From: Oceanobacillus neutriphilus
GTDB taxonomy: Bacteria > Bacillota > Bacilli > Bacillales > Amphibacillaceae
DNA: 64,000 nt
Assembly: GCF_014645515.1 (NCBI RefSeq)
Contig: NZ_BMLW01000001.1
Coordinates: 620,001 to 684,000 of the forward strand
Direction: 5' to 3'
Every line of letters begins with the position of its first letter. Position 1 is the first letter of the stretch. Under the pieces are notes generated by a model that saw only the letters and a list, made by a program, of their open reading frames with translations, ran no database searches and had not been told where the DNA came from. Made by a program: the position numbers and the translations under genes. Positions 1-9,172 of this stretch are shown here, piece by piece.

Positions 1-1878
1 TTCCCCGTCCCTCTAGGAATAGGGTCATCATGGGATATAGAATTAGCAGAAAAAAGTGCAGAAATTGCAGCAAAAGAAAGCGCAGTTTCGGGTATTCATG
101 TGACATTTGCTCCGATGGTCGATTTAGTTAGAGATCCACGCTGGGGGCGTGTAATGGAATCTACAGGGGAAGATTCTTATTTAAATAGCGAATTTGCTAA
201 AGCTCAGGTTAGAGGCTTTCAAGGAGAAGATTTAACGAAGGATCTTCATCGCTTAGCTGCATGTGTGAAACATTTTGCTGCATATGGAGCTGCTGAAGCT
301 GGAAGAGATTATAATACAGTGAACATGTCTGAACGGCAATTAAGAGAAATTTATTTACCAGCATTTCAAGCTGCTTTAGATGCTGGCAGTAAACTTGTAA
401 TGACCTCCTTTAATACAGTTGATGGAATTCCCGCAACAGGTAATAAAAAACTGATGCGTGATATTCTACGTGATGAATGGGGCTTTGATGGAGTAACCAT
501 TACTGACTGGGGCGCACTTAAAGAACTCATCCCCCATGGGGTTGCAGAGGATGAAAGTGAAGCTGCATATAAAGCAATTCAAGCGGGTGTAGATATTGAA
601 ATGATGACAACCTGTTATCCTGATCACTTGAAAAATCTTATCGAAAACAAGGAAGTCGAAGAAGAACTTCTTAATGATGCAGTGCGCCGAATCTTACAAT
701 TAAAAAATGAATTAGGTTTATTTGAAAATCCATATCGTGGTTTAAGCGAGGAAAATGAAGAAAAAGTTATTTTAAATGAGGAACATCGTAAAGTTGCAAA
801 AGAACTTGCGGCAAAATCATGCGTATTATTACAAAACAACAATAATACCTTGCCAATTAACACTTCACAAAAAGTTGCATTAATTGGCCCTTTCGCTGAA
901 AATAATGACATTCTTGGCCCTTGGTCTTGGAAAGGAAATAAGGATATAGCTGTCACCTTAACGAAGGGAATAGAAAAAAGATTAAATAACAAAAATCAAT
1001 TCATTGTGGCAAAAGGCTCTGAAATAGAATCTATTACAAAAGAACAGCTACAAAATGCAATTTCAGCTGCTGAACAATCTGATATTATCGTATTAGCATT
1101 AGGTGAACATTCTGATATGAGTGGTGAGGCTGGTTCACGTTCGAATATTAAATTACCAGATGCTCAGCTGCAATTAGTTGATGAAATTTATCAATTAGGC
1201 AAACCAACTGTTGCTGTTTTATTTAATGGCAGGCCGCTTGATTTACATGGTGTATTTGATAAAACAGATGCAGTATTAGAAGCATGGTTCCCTGGGACAG
1301 AGGGCGGAACAGCTATAACTGAAATTTTATATGGTGATGTGAATCCATCTGGAAAATTATCGATGTCCTTCCCTTATTCCGTTGGCCAAGTCCCAGTTTA
1401 CTATAATCATTATAATACCGGGCGGCCGCAGGGAGCATCAGATGCGCAAGTACGGTATGTATCACAATTTTTAGATATACCAAACGAGCCTTTATTTCCT
1501 TTTGGATATGGTTTAAGCTATACAACATTTTCTTATCAAAATATGAGACTTTCCGCACCTGGTATCACACCTGACGATACGCTACAAGTAAAAATCACTG
1601 TTAAAAACACAGGAAAAATTGCTGGCGATGAAACAGTTCAATTATACGTTCGTGATATGGTTGGCGAAGTTGTCCGGCCATTAAAAGAATTAAAAGGGTT
1701 TAAAAAAATTCATCTCAAACCACAAGAAGAAATGGATGTCACTTTTGAATTAACGGAAAAGCAATTACGTTATTACCATTCTGACCTAAATTATGACAGT
1801 GATAATGGCAAATTTGAAGTTTACGTTGGACCAAACAGCAAAGAAGTACACACGCTTTCTTTCACATTAACAAAATAA
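1..1878 (+). CDS. GH3 beta-glucosidase, 5' truncated by window edge
   Basis: The reading frame is open from base 1, so the true start lies outside the window; a GTG at position 100 is internal. The protein resembles BglX-type GH3 beta-glucosidases, which hydrolyse terminal beta-glucose from oligosaccharides. Visible family motifs are the APMVD/RDPRWGR block, KHFAAYGAAEAGRDYN, the nucleophile aspartate in VTITDW (codon 505-507), and the C-terminal-domain SGEAGSR segment, whose glutamate is the likely acid/base. An Fn3-like domain ends the protein. No signal peptide can be judged because the N-terminus is missing. It sits 19 bp upstream of a GH94 phosphorylase, so the two are probably co-transcribed, and the pair suggests sophoro-oligosaccharides as substrate (inference). 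Confidence 0.93.
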   Translation, partial: FPVPLGIGSSWDIELAEKSAEIAAKESAVSGIHVTFAPMVDLVRDPRWGRVMESTGEDSYLNSEFAKAQVRGFQGEDLTKDLHRLAACVKHFAAYGAAEAGRDYNTVNMSERQLREIYLPAFQAALDAGSKLVMTSFNTVDGIPATGNKKLMRDILRDEWGFDGVTITDWGALKELIPHGVAEDESEAAYKAIQAGVDIEMMTTCYPDHLKNLIENKEVEEELLNDAVRRILQLKNELGLFENPYRGLSEENEEKVILNEEHRKVAKELAAKSCVLLQNNNNTLPINTSQKVALIGPFAENNDILGPWSWKGNKDIAVTLTKGIEKRLNNKNQFIVAKGSEIESITKEQLQNAISAAEQSDIIVLALGEHSDMSGEAGSRSNIKLPDAQLQLVDEIYQLGKPTVAVLFNGRPLDLHGVFDKTDAVLEAWFPGTEGGTAITEILYGDVNPSGKLSMSFPYSVGQVPVYYNHYNTGRPQGASDAQVRYVSQFLDIPNEPLFPFGYGLSYTTFSYQNMRLSAPGITPDDTLQVKITVKNTGKIAGDETVQLYVRDMVGEVVRPLKELKGFKKIHLKPQEEMDVTFELTEKQLRYYHSDLNYDSDNGKFEVYVGPNSKEVHTLSFTLTK

Positions 1879-1897
1879 CAAAAGCAGGTGAGCATGA

Positions 1898-4800
1898 ATG
1901 ACATGGAAAGATACATTAATCACAATAAAAGCAAATGATCTCCATTTCACCTTTCATCAAAGCGGAGATATTTATGAAATCACACATGGAGATACATTAA
2001 TCAATCAATGGATGTCCAATCCAATTGATGGCGCATTAAATAATATTTATTTACGCATTCATAACCCGGATTATATACAATACTATCCACTACTCGGAAT
2101 CCATTCGAGCAGTAAAGTTTTTGTTCATGAATCTCAAATAAAATGGATTGGCGAAATTAAAGGAATCCAATATCAGGTTATCTTTACATTGAATGAAAAA
2201 GGAATTTGGTTCTGGGACGTAAAACTGGAAGGACACGATCAAGAGGTTGACATTATTTACGGACAAGATTTGGGGCTGGGTGATAAAGGCGGCGTTCGTT
2301 CCAATGAAGCTTATATGTCACAATACATTGACCACAAAGTCTTTCAGGATGAAGAAAAAGGATTTATTATCTGTTCGAGACAAAATCAGCTCCAGAGCTC
2401 AGGCAATCCTTATATCCAACAAGGGTCTCTGAATAAAACGATTGGCTATGCTACAGATGGATTCCAATTTTTTGGGCTTGATTATAAAGCAACCAATAAA
2501 ATAAAAGCTCTACAGGAAGAATCTCTTCCTAATGAAATTTATCAATATGAATTTGCTTATACTGCCCTCCAATCAGAAAAGATATTACTAAATGGGAAAA
2601 GCCAAATTGTGTTTTATGGATTATTCAAAGCTAATCACCAGGGCGCAGTCAACAAACTTGAATTTAACGAAGACATTCACCAAGCATGGAAACAAGTAAA
2701 AAATACAGAAATAAAATCGACTCAATCTATTGATAAAGTGGTTTTGTCTGAAAAACTTGATTCAACACTTAAGGCTTTTAATTTTACTGAACAAGAATTA
2801 GATGAACTTTATCCTAAACGAATCTTAGAAGAGACAAATGAGAATGGTCTGTTATCCTTTTTCACTGAACACTATGAACATATTATTTTAAAAGAAAAAG
2901 AAAAGCTTATGGAGCGTCCACATGGTCACATTGTAATGAGTGGACAAAATCATCAAATAAAGGATGATACAATTGCATCCACTTCGTATATGTATGGCAT
3001 TTTCAATGCTCAGGTAGCTATTGGCAATACAAATATGAATAAAATGATGACCAACGTTAGGAATAGTTTAAATGTCATAAAAACATCTGGCCAGCGCATC
3101 TATATTGAAATCGATAAGAAGTATCATTTACTGGCACTTCCATCGATTTATGAATTAGGATTTAATTATGCACGCTGGTATTACAAAACAAATGACGATG
3201 TGATCATTGTAACGAATTATACGGTTGTAGATTCACCAATAATCAATACAAGTGTCGTCTCAAAGAAAGAAAAATCATATAAATTTTTAGTTACCAACCA
3301 AATCACAATGCAAAATAATGAATATGAAGTTCCTTTTCATTATCATGTGACTGAAAATAGCACTGTCCGTTTTACAGCTGATGAAAAATCCGACAGTGCC
3401 AAGACATATCCTAATTTAGCCTATCAAATTGAAGTTAATGGTGCAGATTTCGAGGTTAGTAACGAGCAAAAATTAGCTAATAATATTAGCCCGGGTTCAG
3501 CATCTCTCGTTGTATTGGATATTTCTGCTACCAATACGTTTGAAATGAGAATTCAAGGATCCTTAAAAGGTGAGATGGATTCGTTGCCTGACCTTCATTT
3601 CGAGGAAGAAGTGAAACGCTATCGCCATTATTATAACAAACTATTACGCGGCTTTAACTTATCATTATCAGGCGAAAAAAAACTTGATAACTTTAACGCA
3701 CTAGCATATTGGTATACGCATAACATGCTCGTCCATTTCTCTGTTCCACATGGTTTGGAACAATACAGTGGAGCTGCCTGGGGGACAAGAGATGTTTGCC
3801 AAGGTCCTTCCGAGTACTTTTTAGCAACCCAGCATTTTCAAACTGTTCAGCAAATCATAAGAACAGTATATTCCCATCAATATGAGGATACAGGAAACTG
3901 GCCACAATGGTTTATGTTTGATAAATATGAAAGTATACAACAAGAAGACAGCCATGGTGACATCATCGTTTGGCCACTAAAGTTAATTGCAGATTATATC
4001 AATATCTCAGGAGATTACCAAATACTAGAGGAAAAAGTACCTTATACCAGCCGTAAGACATTTGAATTCACAAAAAATACTGCGACCATTCTAGAACATA
4101 TTCAAAAGGAAATTTCATATATAAAAGATCATTTCTTACATGATACACACTTATCTGCTTATGGTGGTGGGGATTGGGATGATACACTGCAACCAGCAAG
4201 TAATCAATTAAAGAAATATATGTCAAGCAGCTGGACAGTTGCCTTAACTTATCAAACCTTTAAGACATTCTCAGAGGTTTTAGTAAAAGTTCTCCCAAAA
4301 GAAGCGGAGTCAATACAACAATTAGCTTGCAGCATCCGCCGGGACTTTAACAAATATATATTAAAAGATGATGTTATTCCAGGTTTCGTCTATATGGAAA
4401 ATTCAGATCATGTTGAATACATGTTACATCCTACAGACAAAAAAACCGGTATCCATTATCGTTTGCTGCCAATGCAAGAAAGTATTATTGCTGAATTATT
4501 CGATTTAGAACAGGCGCAGCATCATTATGAAATTATTAAAGAGCATTTACAATTTCCAGATGGCGTACGATTAATGGACCGACCTGCCACCTATACAGGC
4601 GGGGTAAGTACCAATTTCCAACGAGCAGAACAAGCATCTAACTTTGGTCGAGAAATTGGTCTCCAATATGTTCACGCCCATATACGTTTTATCGAGGCTA
4701 TGGCAAAATTGGGTAACGCTGATGAAGTATGGAATAGTTTAGCTGTTATTAATCCTATTCAAATAAACAATGTTGTCCCTAATGCAGAAATTCGTCAAAG

Positions 4801-5233
4801 CAATACCTACTTTAGTAGTTCTGACGGTAAATTCAAAACACGATATGAAGCACAAGAAAACTTTGCCGCATTAAAAAGTGGATTAGTTCCAGTCAAGGGA
4901 GGCTGGCGTATTTATTCTAGCGGCCCTGGAATTTATTTAAACCAATTAATATCCAATGCATTAGGAATCCGCCAAAACAATCAAGATTTAATTATAGATC
5001 CTATTATATCTTCTGATATGGATGGCTTGCACTTTAACTTTATGGTTATGGACAAAAAAGTAACATTTATATATCATCTAAATCAGAAGGAAAAACATAT
5101 TTCTATTAACGGAAATAGAGTTGATTCAGCTGGAATTATTAATCCTTATCGAAATAGTGGATTTATTGTTAAGCACCATATTTTGAAAGAACAATTAACA
5201 GAGAAGAATAATATAATTGATATTCACTTATAA
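1898..5233 (+). CDS. GH94 phosphorylase, probable 1,2-beta-oligoglucan phosphorylase
   Basis: This 1111-residue protein has the size and layout of 1,2-beta-oligoglucan phosphorylases (Listeria innocua Lin1839 type): a large N-terminal beta-sandwich region and a C-terminal (alpha/alpha)6 barrel. Barrel motifs include AAWGTRDVCQGP near residue 630, GNWPQWF, HGDIIVWPL, and GGGDWDD, where D759 is the candidate general acid. Such enzymes use phosphate to release glucose 1-phosphate from beta-1,2-glucans in the cytoplasm; no signal peptide is seen. AGGTG precedes the ATG at 1898; the ATG at 1894 is in another frame. In Listeria the same enzyme neighbours a GH3 beta-glucosidase, as here. A cellobiose-phosphorylase specificity is less likely because those enzymes are about 800 residues. 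Confidence 0.85.
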   Translation: MTWKDTLITIKANDLHFTFHQSGDIYEITHGDTLINQWMSNPIDGALNNIYLRIHNPDYIQYYPLLGIHSSSKVFVHESQIKWIGEIKGIQYQVIFTLNEKGIWFWDVKLEGHDQEVDIIYGQDLGLGDKGGVRSNEAYMSQYIDHKVFQDEEKGFIICSRQNQLQSSGNPYIQQGSLNKTIGYATDGFQFFGLDYKATNKIKALQEESLPNEIYQYEFAYTALQSEKILLNGKSQIVFYGLFKANHQGAVNKLEFNEDIHQAWKQVKNTEIKSTQSIDKVVLSEKLDSTLKAFNFTEQELDELYPKRILEETNENGLLSFFTEHYEHIILKEKEKLMERPHGHIVMSGQNHQIKDDTIASTSYMYGIFNAQVAIGNTNMNKMMTNVRNSLNVIKTSGQRIYIEIDKKYHLLALPSIYELGFNYARWYYKTNDDVIIVTNYTVVDSPIINTSVVSKKEKSYKFLVTNQITMQNNEYEVPFHYHVTENSTVRFTADEKSDSAKTYPNLAYQIEVNGADFEVSNEQKLANNISPGSASLVVLDISATNTFEMRIQGSLKGEMDSLPDLHFEEEVKRYRHYYNKLLRGFNLSLSGEKKLDNFNALAYWYTHNMLVHFSVPHGLEQYSGAAWGTRDVCQGPSEYFLATQHFQTVQQIIRTVYSHQYEDTGNWPQWFMFDKYESIQQEDSHGDIIVWPLKLIADYINISGDYQILEEKVPYTSRKTFEFTKNTATILEHIQKEISYIKDHFLHDTHLSAYGGGDWDDTLQPASNQLKKYMSSSWTVALTYQTFKTFSEVLVKVLPKEAESIQQLACSIRRDFNKYILKDDVIPGFVYMENSDHVEYMLHPTDKKTGIHYRLLPMQESIIAELFDLEQAQHHYEIIKEHLQFPDGVRLMDRPATYTGGVSTNFQRAEQASNFGREIGLQYVHAHIRFIEAMAKLGNADEVWNSLAVINPIQINNVVPNAEIRQSNTYFSSSDGKFKTRYEAQENFAALKSGLVPVKGGWRIYSSGPGIYLNQLISNALGIRQNNQDLIIDPIISSDMDGLHFNFMVMDKKVTFIYHLNQKEKHISINGNRVDSAGIINPYRNSGFIVKHHILKEQLTEKNNIIDIHL

Positions 5234-5275
5234 AAAGCTATCCGTTTTGTAGATTCAAAACCAGAAATCAAATTA

Positions 5276-5323
5276 AAAATCATGGTATCTTTATCAAACA
5301 TCGATGAATGATACCATGATTTT
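5276..5323. terminator. Bidirectional hairpin between convergent GH94 and BtpA genes
   Basis: Perfect 14-bp arms (5276-5289 and 5310-5323, core ATCATGGTATC) enclose a 20-base loop. The site lies between two convergent genes, and A/T runs flank both sides. Confidence 0.7.
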
Positions 5324-5433
5324 AGTTTACTAGTAGTTTGCCTAACCATTTCTCCGCCTTATGGTACATGCTATAAAATTGTTATACTTAATTATTTACC
5401 CCATAACACTCCGCATACCAATTCGTAGACTGC

Positions 5434-6237
5434 TTAAACTCCACTTACCGCGCCTTTAGCCCGCTTTACCTCATCCATAAAAATCTTTGCACGCTTAGGG
5501 TCTATTGGATTCTTCATATCCCCATTCTTAATCCAGGTAGCAACACATACACCATCATAATGCTGCAGCAGTTCATAGACATTTTCTCCTGTTGCGCCTC
5601 CGCCTAAGAATATGGGTGTGTCTTTCACTTTTGTCCTTGCCTTTTTTACTAACTCTAAACTCTCACTTGGATTTTTTCCTGCAATAAATAAACCATCCGC
5701 AAATGCCTCATGCACAGATTCCCATGCTGCATCTTGAATTGGCTTTGCTCCTAAAGGTACACCATGCACCTCATATACATCTGCAAATACTGGGACATCG
5801 CTTTTTATTCTTTTTCTAAGCTCGTTTATTTCTACACATTGCGCTTCCAGTAATCCTGCACTTGTTACTTCTACACCGGTAAACAGGTGTTCCACTCTTA
5901 CAAAATCTGCGCCAATTGCGTCTGCTACTGATAAGCCTGCTACTCCATCCCAGTTCATCAGCACACCTAATATCTGATCAGGGAACTCTCTTTTTATCGC
6001 ATCTCCTATTTGAGTCATATAAGCAATAGCTTCCGGCGAAGCAATTTGTTTAATTGGCATATCATTCATATTTTGGAGGACGATTCCGTCAAAACCATTC
6101 TCCAGCACCATTTCTGTTTCTTTTAAGGAATGATCGATAATCTCCGTTATTTTTTTATTAGTATGTCTATAGCTCCCCGGTAATGGATCAGGCTGAACCA
6201 TGGACAACGCTAGACCTTTTGTATTTATCTTACTCAC
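5434..6237 (-). CDS. BtpA/SgcQ-family TIM-barrel protein
   Basis: 267 residues matching the BtpA family, named for a cyanobacterial photosystem I biogenesis factor and including E. coli SgcQ, a protein of an uncharacterised sugar cluster. The sequence has a TIM-barrel pattern: FDGIVLQNMND, LGVLMNWDG, ADFVRVEHLFTG, VPVFADVYEVHG, and a phosphate-binding-like IFLGGGATGENV near the end. The start is GTG at 6237 with GGGGG upstream, 3 bp after the preceding stop. Photosystem I is absent from this kind of bacterium, so the role is probably metabolic: a lyase, aldolase or isomerase acting on a phosphorylated sugar made by the neighbouring kinase and eIF-2B-like enzyme (inference). It is the last gene of the 12.0-5.4 kb operon. 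Confidence 0.85.
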   Translation of the reverse strand: MSKINTKGLALSMVQPDPLPGSYRHTNKKITEIIDHSLKETEMVLENGFDGIVLQNMNDMPIKQIASPEAIAYMTQIGDAIKREFPDQILGVLMNWDGVAGLSVADAIGADFVRVEHLFTGVEVTSAGLLEAQCVEINELRKRIKSDVPVFADVYEVHGVPLGAKPIQDAAWESVHEAFADGLFIAGKNPSESLELVKKARTKVKDTPIFLGGGATGENVYELLQHYDGVCVATWIKNGDMKNPIDPKRAKIFMDEVKRAKGAVSGV

Positions 6238-6240
6238 TAG

Positions 6241-7221
6241 TTATTCCCCCTTCAAGCTATCATGAAATTTTTTACTATTATTAAATAATTGATTAGCAGG
6301 AATGATTCCTTCTTCAGTAATTATTGCGGTTATATATTTTGACTCAACACCAAGCAATTCCGGACAATTAAAATCGATCTTGCTTTTTACACTTGAATCC
6401 CAATTAGAGGCTAATTCCTCTGTTAAATCATTTATTTTCAACTGTTTTTTATAGCCGTATATCGCCCTTATATCAACTTTTATCATTGGTGTGAGCACAT
6501 ATAGTGGAATATTGAATTCTTTACATACTAATCCAACGATATCTGAACCCGTTGTATTAAAGGTTGTACCATCTGGATAAAAAGTTTCCGCACCGAAAAA
6601 CGCACCATCACATTCCTTTAAATAGTACATAATAGCTGCATCCGGGATAAATTTAATCTGATGACCAGCTTCTCGGCAAGCTTCTATAAAGGGATAACCA
6701 CCATTAATTATTCTGCTTTCCGGTATAACGATAGTATAATTTTTATTTTCATTTTTTAAGTTTTGAAGCCATTTATTTACCGTACTAGAGTAATCAAAAA
6801 CCATGATCGTTTTCATTGATGAAGCAGCTTCAACCCCATACTTCACTACTTTATTTATTGCTTTCTCTGATTGAATCAGATAATTATTCTTTTTTTGGAT
6901 GATAACTTTCGACGCTTCTTCCACATCTAAGTTTCTTACTTCATCAATATTTTTTATCATAATATTAATGGCATTACTAATTGCCTGACTGGCTGCACCT
7001 CTTGTTTCAATGAAGTATTGGGAAAGGGTTTTGATTTTATCTACTACACTATGTATGGAAGAATGATTCTTTTCTCCGATTAATGCAATAGATTCAATCA
7101 TATCTCCTATCATACTAATATGCTTGCTGGCTCCTAACACCCTTTGATAAACGATATCATCAAATGCTTGTATACTTTGTTCATCATCTAATGTTTGTCT
7201 GGCCTCTTCTACTTCTATCAT
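6241..7221 (-). CDS. eIF-2B alpha / ribose-1,5-bisphosphate isomerase-like protein
   Basis: About 326 residues of the eIF-2B alpha/beta/delta family, which in prokaryotes contains aldose-ketose isomerases such as ribose-1,5-bisphosphate isomerase and MtnA. The N-terminal half is helical; the C-terminal half is Rossmann-like with IMVFDYSSTV, a TIVIPESRII segment, a GAFFGAETFYPDGTTFN loop, NTTGSDIVGLVC and IPLYVLTP. An ATG at 7233 sits directly against the AAAGGA and is unlikely as a start; the ATG at 7221, with GGGTG five bases upstream, is preferred. Together with the PfkB kinase upstream it suggests phosphorylation followed by isomerisation of a ribose-type sugar phosphate. The true substrate is unknown. 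Confidence 0.8.
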   Translation of the reverse strand: MIEVEEARQTLDDEQSIQAFDDIVYQRVLGASKHISMIGDMIESIALIGEKNHSSIHSVVDKIKTLSQYFIETRGAASQAISNAINIMIKNIDEVRNLDVEEASKVIIQKKNNYLIQSEKAINKVVKYGVEAASSMKTIMVFDYSSTVNKWLQNLKNENKNYTIVIPESRIINGGYPFIEACREAGHQIKFIPDAAIMYYLKECDGAFFGAETFYPDGTTFNTTGSDIVGLVCKEFNIPLYVLTPMIKVDIRAIYGYKKQLKINDLTEELASNWDSSVKSKIDFNCPELLGVESKYITAIITEEGIIPANQLFNNSKKFHDSLKGE

Positions 7222-7350
7222 ATTTACACCCATTCCTTTCGCTTCGGTTCAAATACAAAGTATCATACAATAATTTTGTACCTATTTCTCTTATCGTTGT
7301 TTCCGATATCATAACTGCTTTTTCACTGTCTTTTTTTAAGTGACAACTTT

Positions 7351-8355
7351 TTATTTAGAAATATTTAGTTGATGAAAATCAAACTCTTCTTTATCAATAA
7401 ATTGCTCATACTCTGCTAAAGAAGGTAAGGATGTAATAGCTCCTTGTTTTGTAACGGAAAGCGCTGCAACATTTACTGCATTTTTTACCGATATATCCAA
7501 ATCACCACTTCTAATCCAGAAAAAAGATACAGCGCCTACAAAACAATCTCCAGCTCCTGTTGTGTCTACCACATTTACTTTAGAGGCAGGATAATGTTTA
7601 ATTATATCTCCCGTCTTAAAGACTGCTCCTTCCCCGCCCAAAGTGATGACAATATTATCGATACCTATTTTAGAAATGATTTCTACTGCCTCTTTAGCTG
7701 AATCAACAGAATTTACATCCATACCTGATAAAAACGAGGACTCGGGTTCATTAACAATTAATAAATCAACTAATTTCAAAACTTCTGAATCAATATCTAC
7801 AATTGGAGCTAAATTTAAGATGATTTTTTTACCTAAATCAGAGGCCATTTGAATCGTGTATTCTCCCACTTGTTTATCCATCTCCAGTTGAAGAACTACT
7901 CCTTCCGCCCGCTTCATTTTATCTAACGAATGCGTAACGTCCTCTTCTGTTAAAATAGCATTCGCACCTTTATAAGTAACAATTGAATTATTACCAGATT
8001 GATCCACACTCACCATCGCAATACCGGTTTGAATCCCTGGTGAAATCAATACATTCTCATCATCAACGCCAGCCTGAGCTAATTCATTTTTCATCACTGT
8101 TCCAATATGATCATCACCAACGCGGCCAACCATTGCTGTTGTTGCAGTTAATTTAGCTGCTGTAATTACCTGATTTGCTGCTTTCCCACCAGGTCCTATA
8201 TTAAAAGAATTAGAAGCAACAGTCTCACCAGGCTCCGGCAATTTATCTACATAACCAACATAATCCATATTTAAGCTGCCAAAAACAATCAAGTCATATT
8301 TATTTTCCACTTTTTTCATTCCCTTTGAATATAGTTTTTTGCTATCATTCTGCAT
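7351..8355 (-). CDS. PfkB-family (ribokinase-like) carbohydrate kinase
   Basis: A ribokinase-superfamily kinase with GSLNMDYV, the sugar-binding GPGGKAANQ motif and the ATP/anion-hole signature VDTTGAGDCFVGA, whose aspartate is the catalytic base. The full ORF gives 334 residues from ATG 8355; an internal ATG at 8319 (MKKVENKYD) matches family starts better, but its AAAGGG is almost touching, so the start is open. It probably phosphorylates a ribose, nucleoside or sugar 1-phosphate in the cytoplasm. It follows the ECF ATPase gene by 16 bp and is 117 bp before the isomerase-like gene, which fits an imported substrate being phosphorylated. Confidence 0.9.
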   Translation of the reverse strand: MQNDSKKLYSKGMKKVENKYDLIVFGSLNMDYVGYVDKLPEPGETVASNSFNIGPGGKAANQVITAAKLTATTAMVGRVGDDHIGTVMKNELAQAGVDDENVLISPGIQTGIAMVSVDQSGNNSIVTYKGANAILTEEDVTHSLDKMKRAEGVVLQLEMDKQVGEYTIQMASDLGKKIILNLAPIVDIDSEVLKLVDLLIVNEPESSFLSGMDVNSVDSAKEAVEIISKIGIDNIVITLGGEGAVFKTGDIIKHYPASKVNVVDTTGAGDCFVGAVSFFWIRSGDLDISVKNAVNVAALSVTKQGAITSLPSLAEYEQFIDKEEFDFHQLNISK

Positions 8356-8371
8356 TCATTAGAGAAACCCG

Positions 8372-9172
8372 CTATAATCGAGTAAGATATTCCAGTAACT
8401 CATGTCTAAATAAAATCTTATTATCGCTCCCTATATCTTCTGCTAATTCTCCTATTTGCGGTTTGCTAATATTTGATTCTGCTACAATATCATTATTCCA
8501 AAATATATTTCTTGCAGAATCATCCGCAATAATACGTTTATTGGCCATTGCAATCACTCTTGAAAAATTGTCTGCAACAAATTCCATATCATGAGTAATG
8601 GTGATAACGCTCCTGCCTTCCCCCTGTAAGATATCCATCAATTCGGCAAGCCGATTAATCCCATTAATATCTTGTCCGGCGGTTGGTTCGTCTAAAATCA
8701 AGTAAGGAGTATCCAGTGCAACAAAAACAGCAATAGTAACAAATTTTCTAATCGAGTAAGGAATATCGAAAGGTTTCATATCCATATATTGCTGAATACC
8801 TGTCAGTTCAGCCGCCCGTTCTACCCGTCTATTAATTTCCTCATCGGTCAGTTTAGAATGTTTAAAAGAATACTCCAGTTCAGCCTTCACTGTATTGTTA
8901 AAAATTTGATCGTCCGGATTCTGAAACACATAGCCTACATATTGGGAAATTTGAGCAACAGTTTTATCTTTAGTATTTATACCGTCTACTAATACATCTC
9001 CCTTGGTAGGCTTATGCAATCCATTCAATAACTTTACCGCTGTTGTTTTGCCGGCGCCATTTTGCCCGACAATCGCAACCCGTTCACCTTTTTCAATAGT
9101 AAAATGAAGGTTTTCATTTGCTACATAGCCATTCGGATAAGCAAAAGAGACATCTTTAACTTCTAATGACAT
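8372..9172 (-). CDS. ECF transporter ATPase with degenerate ABC signature
   Basis: A 266-residue energy-coupling-factor ATP-binding subunit. Walker A is GQNGAGKTT, the Q-loop is GYVFQNPDDQIF, Walker B is YLILDEPTAG and the switch histidine is in ITITHDME. The LSGGQ signature is missing: the segment where it should be reads IPYSIRKFVTIAV. One of the two composite ATP sites of the A/A' heterodimer is therefore probably inactive, as in other asymmetric ABC pairs. The gene overlaps the second ATPase gene by 10 bp and shares its operon with T and S components, which makes this a dedicated (group I) ECF system. Confidence 0.9.
   Translation of the reverse strand: MSLEVKDVSFAYPNGYVANENLHFTIEKGERVAIVGQNGAGKTTAVKLLNGLHKPTKGDVLVDGINTKDKTVAQISQYVGYVFQNPDDQIFNNTVKAELEYSFKHSKLTDEEINRRVERAAELTGIQQYMDMKPFDIPYSIRKFVTIAVFVALDTPYLILDEPTAGQDINGINRLAELMDILQGEGRSVITITHDMEFVADNFSRVIAMANKRIIADDSARNIFWNNDIVAESNISKPQIGELAEDIGSDNKILFRHELLEYLTRL

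Noticed and set aside
100..102. GTG at 100 as start of the GH3 gene
   Set aside because: The frame is open to base 1 and encodes conserved GH3 sequence before it, so the gene begins outside the window.
6241..7221. Methylthioribose-1-phosphate isomerase (mtnA)
   Set aside because: The typical MtnA motifs and methionine-salvage neighbours are absent; the broader eIF-2B-like family is as far as the sequence allows.
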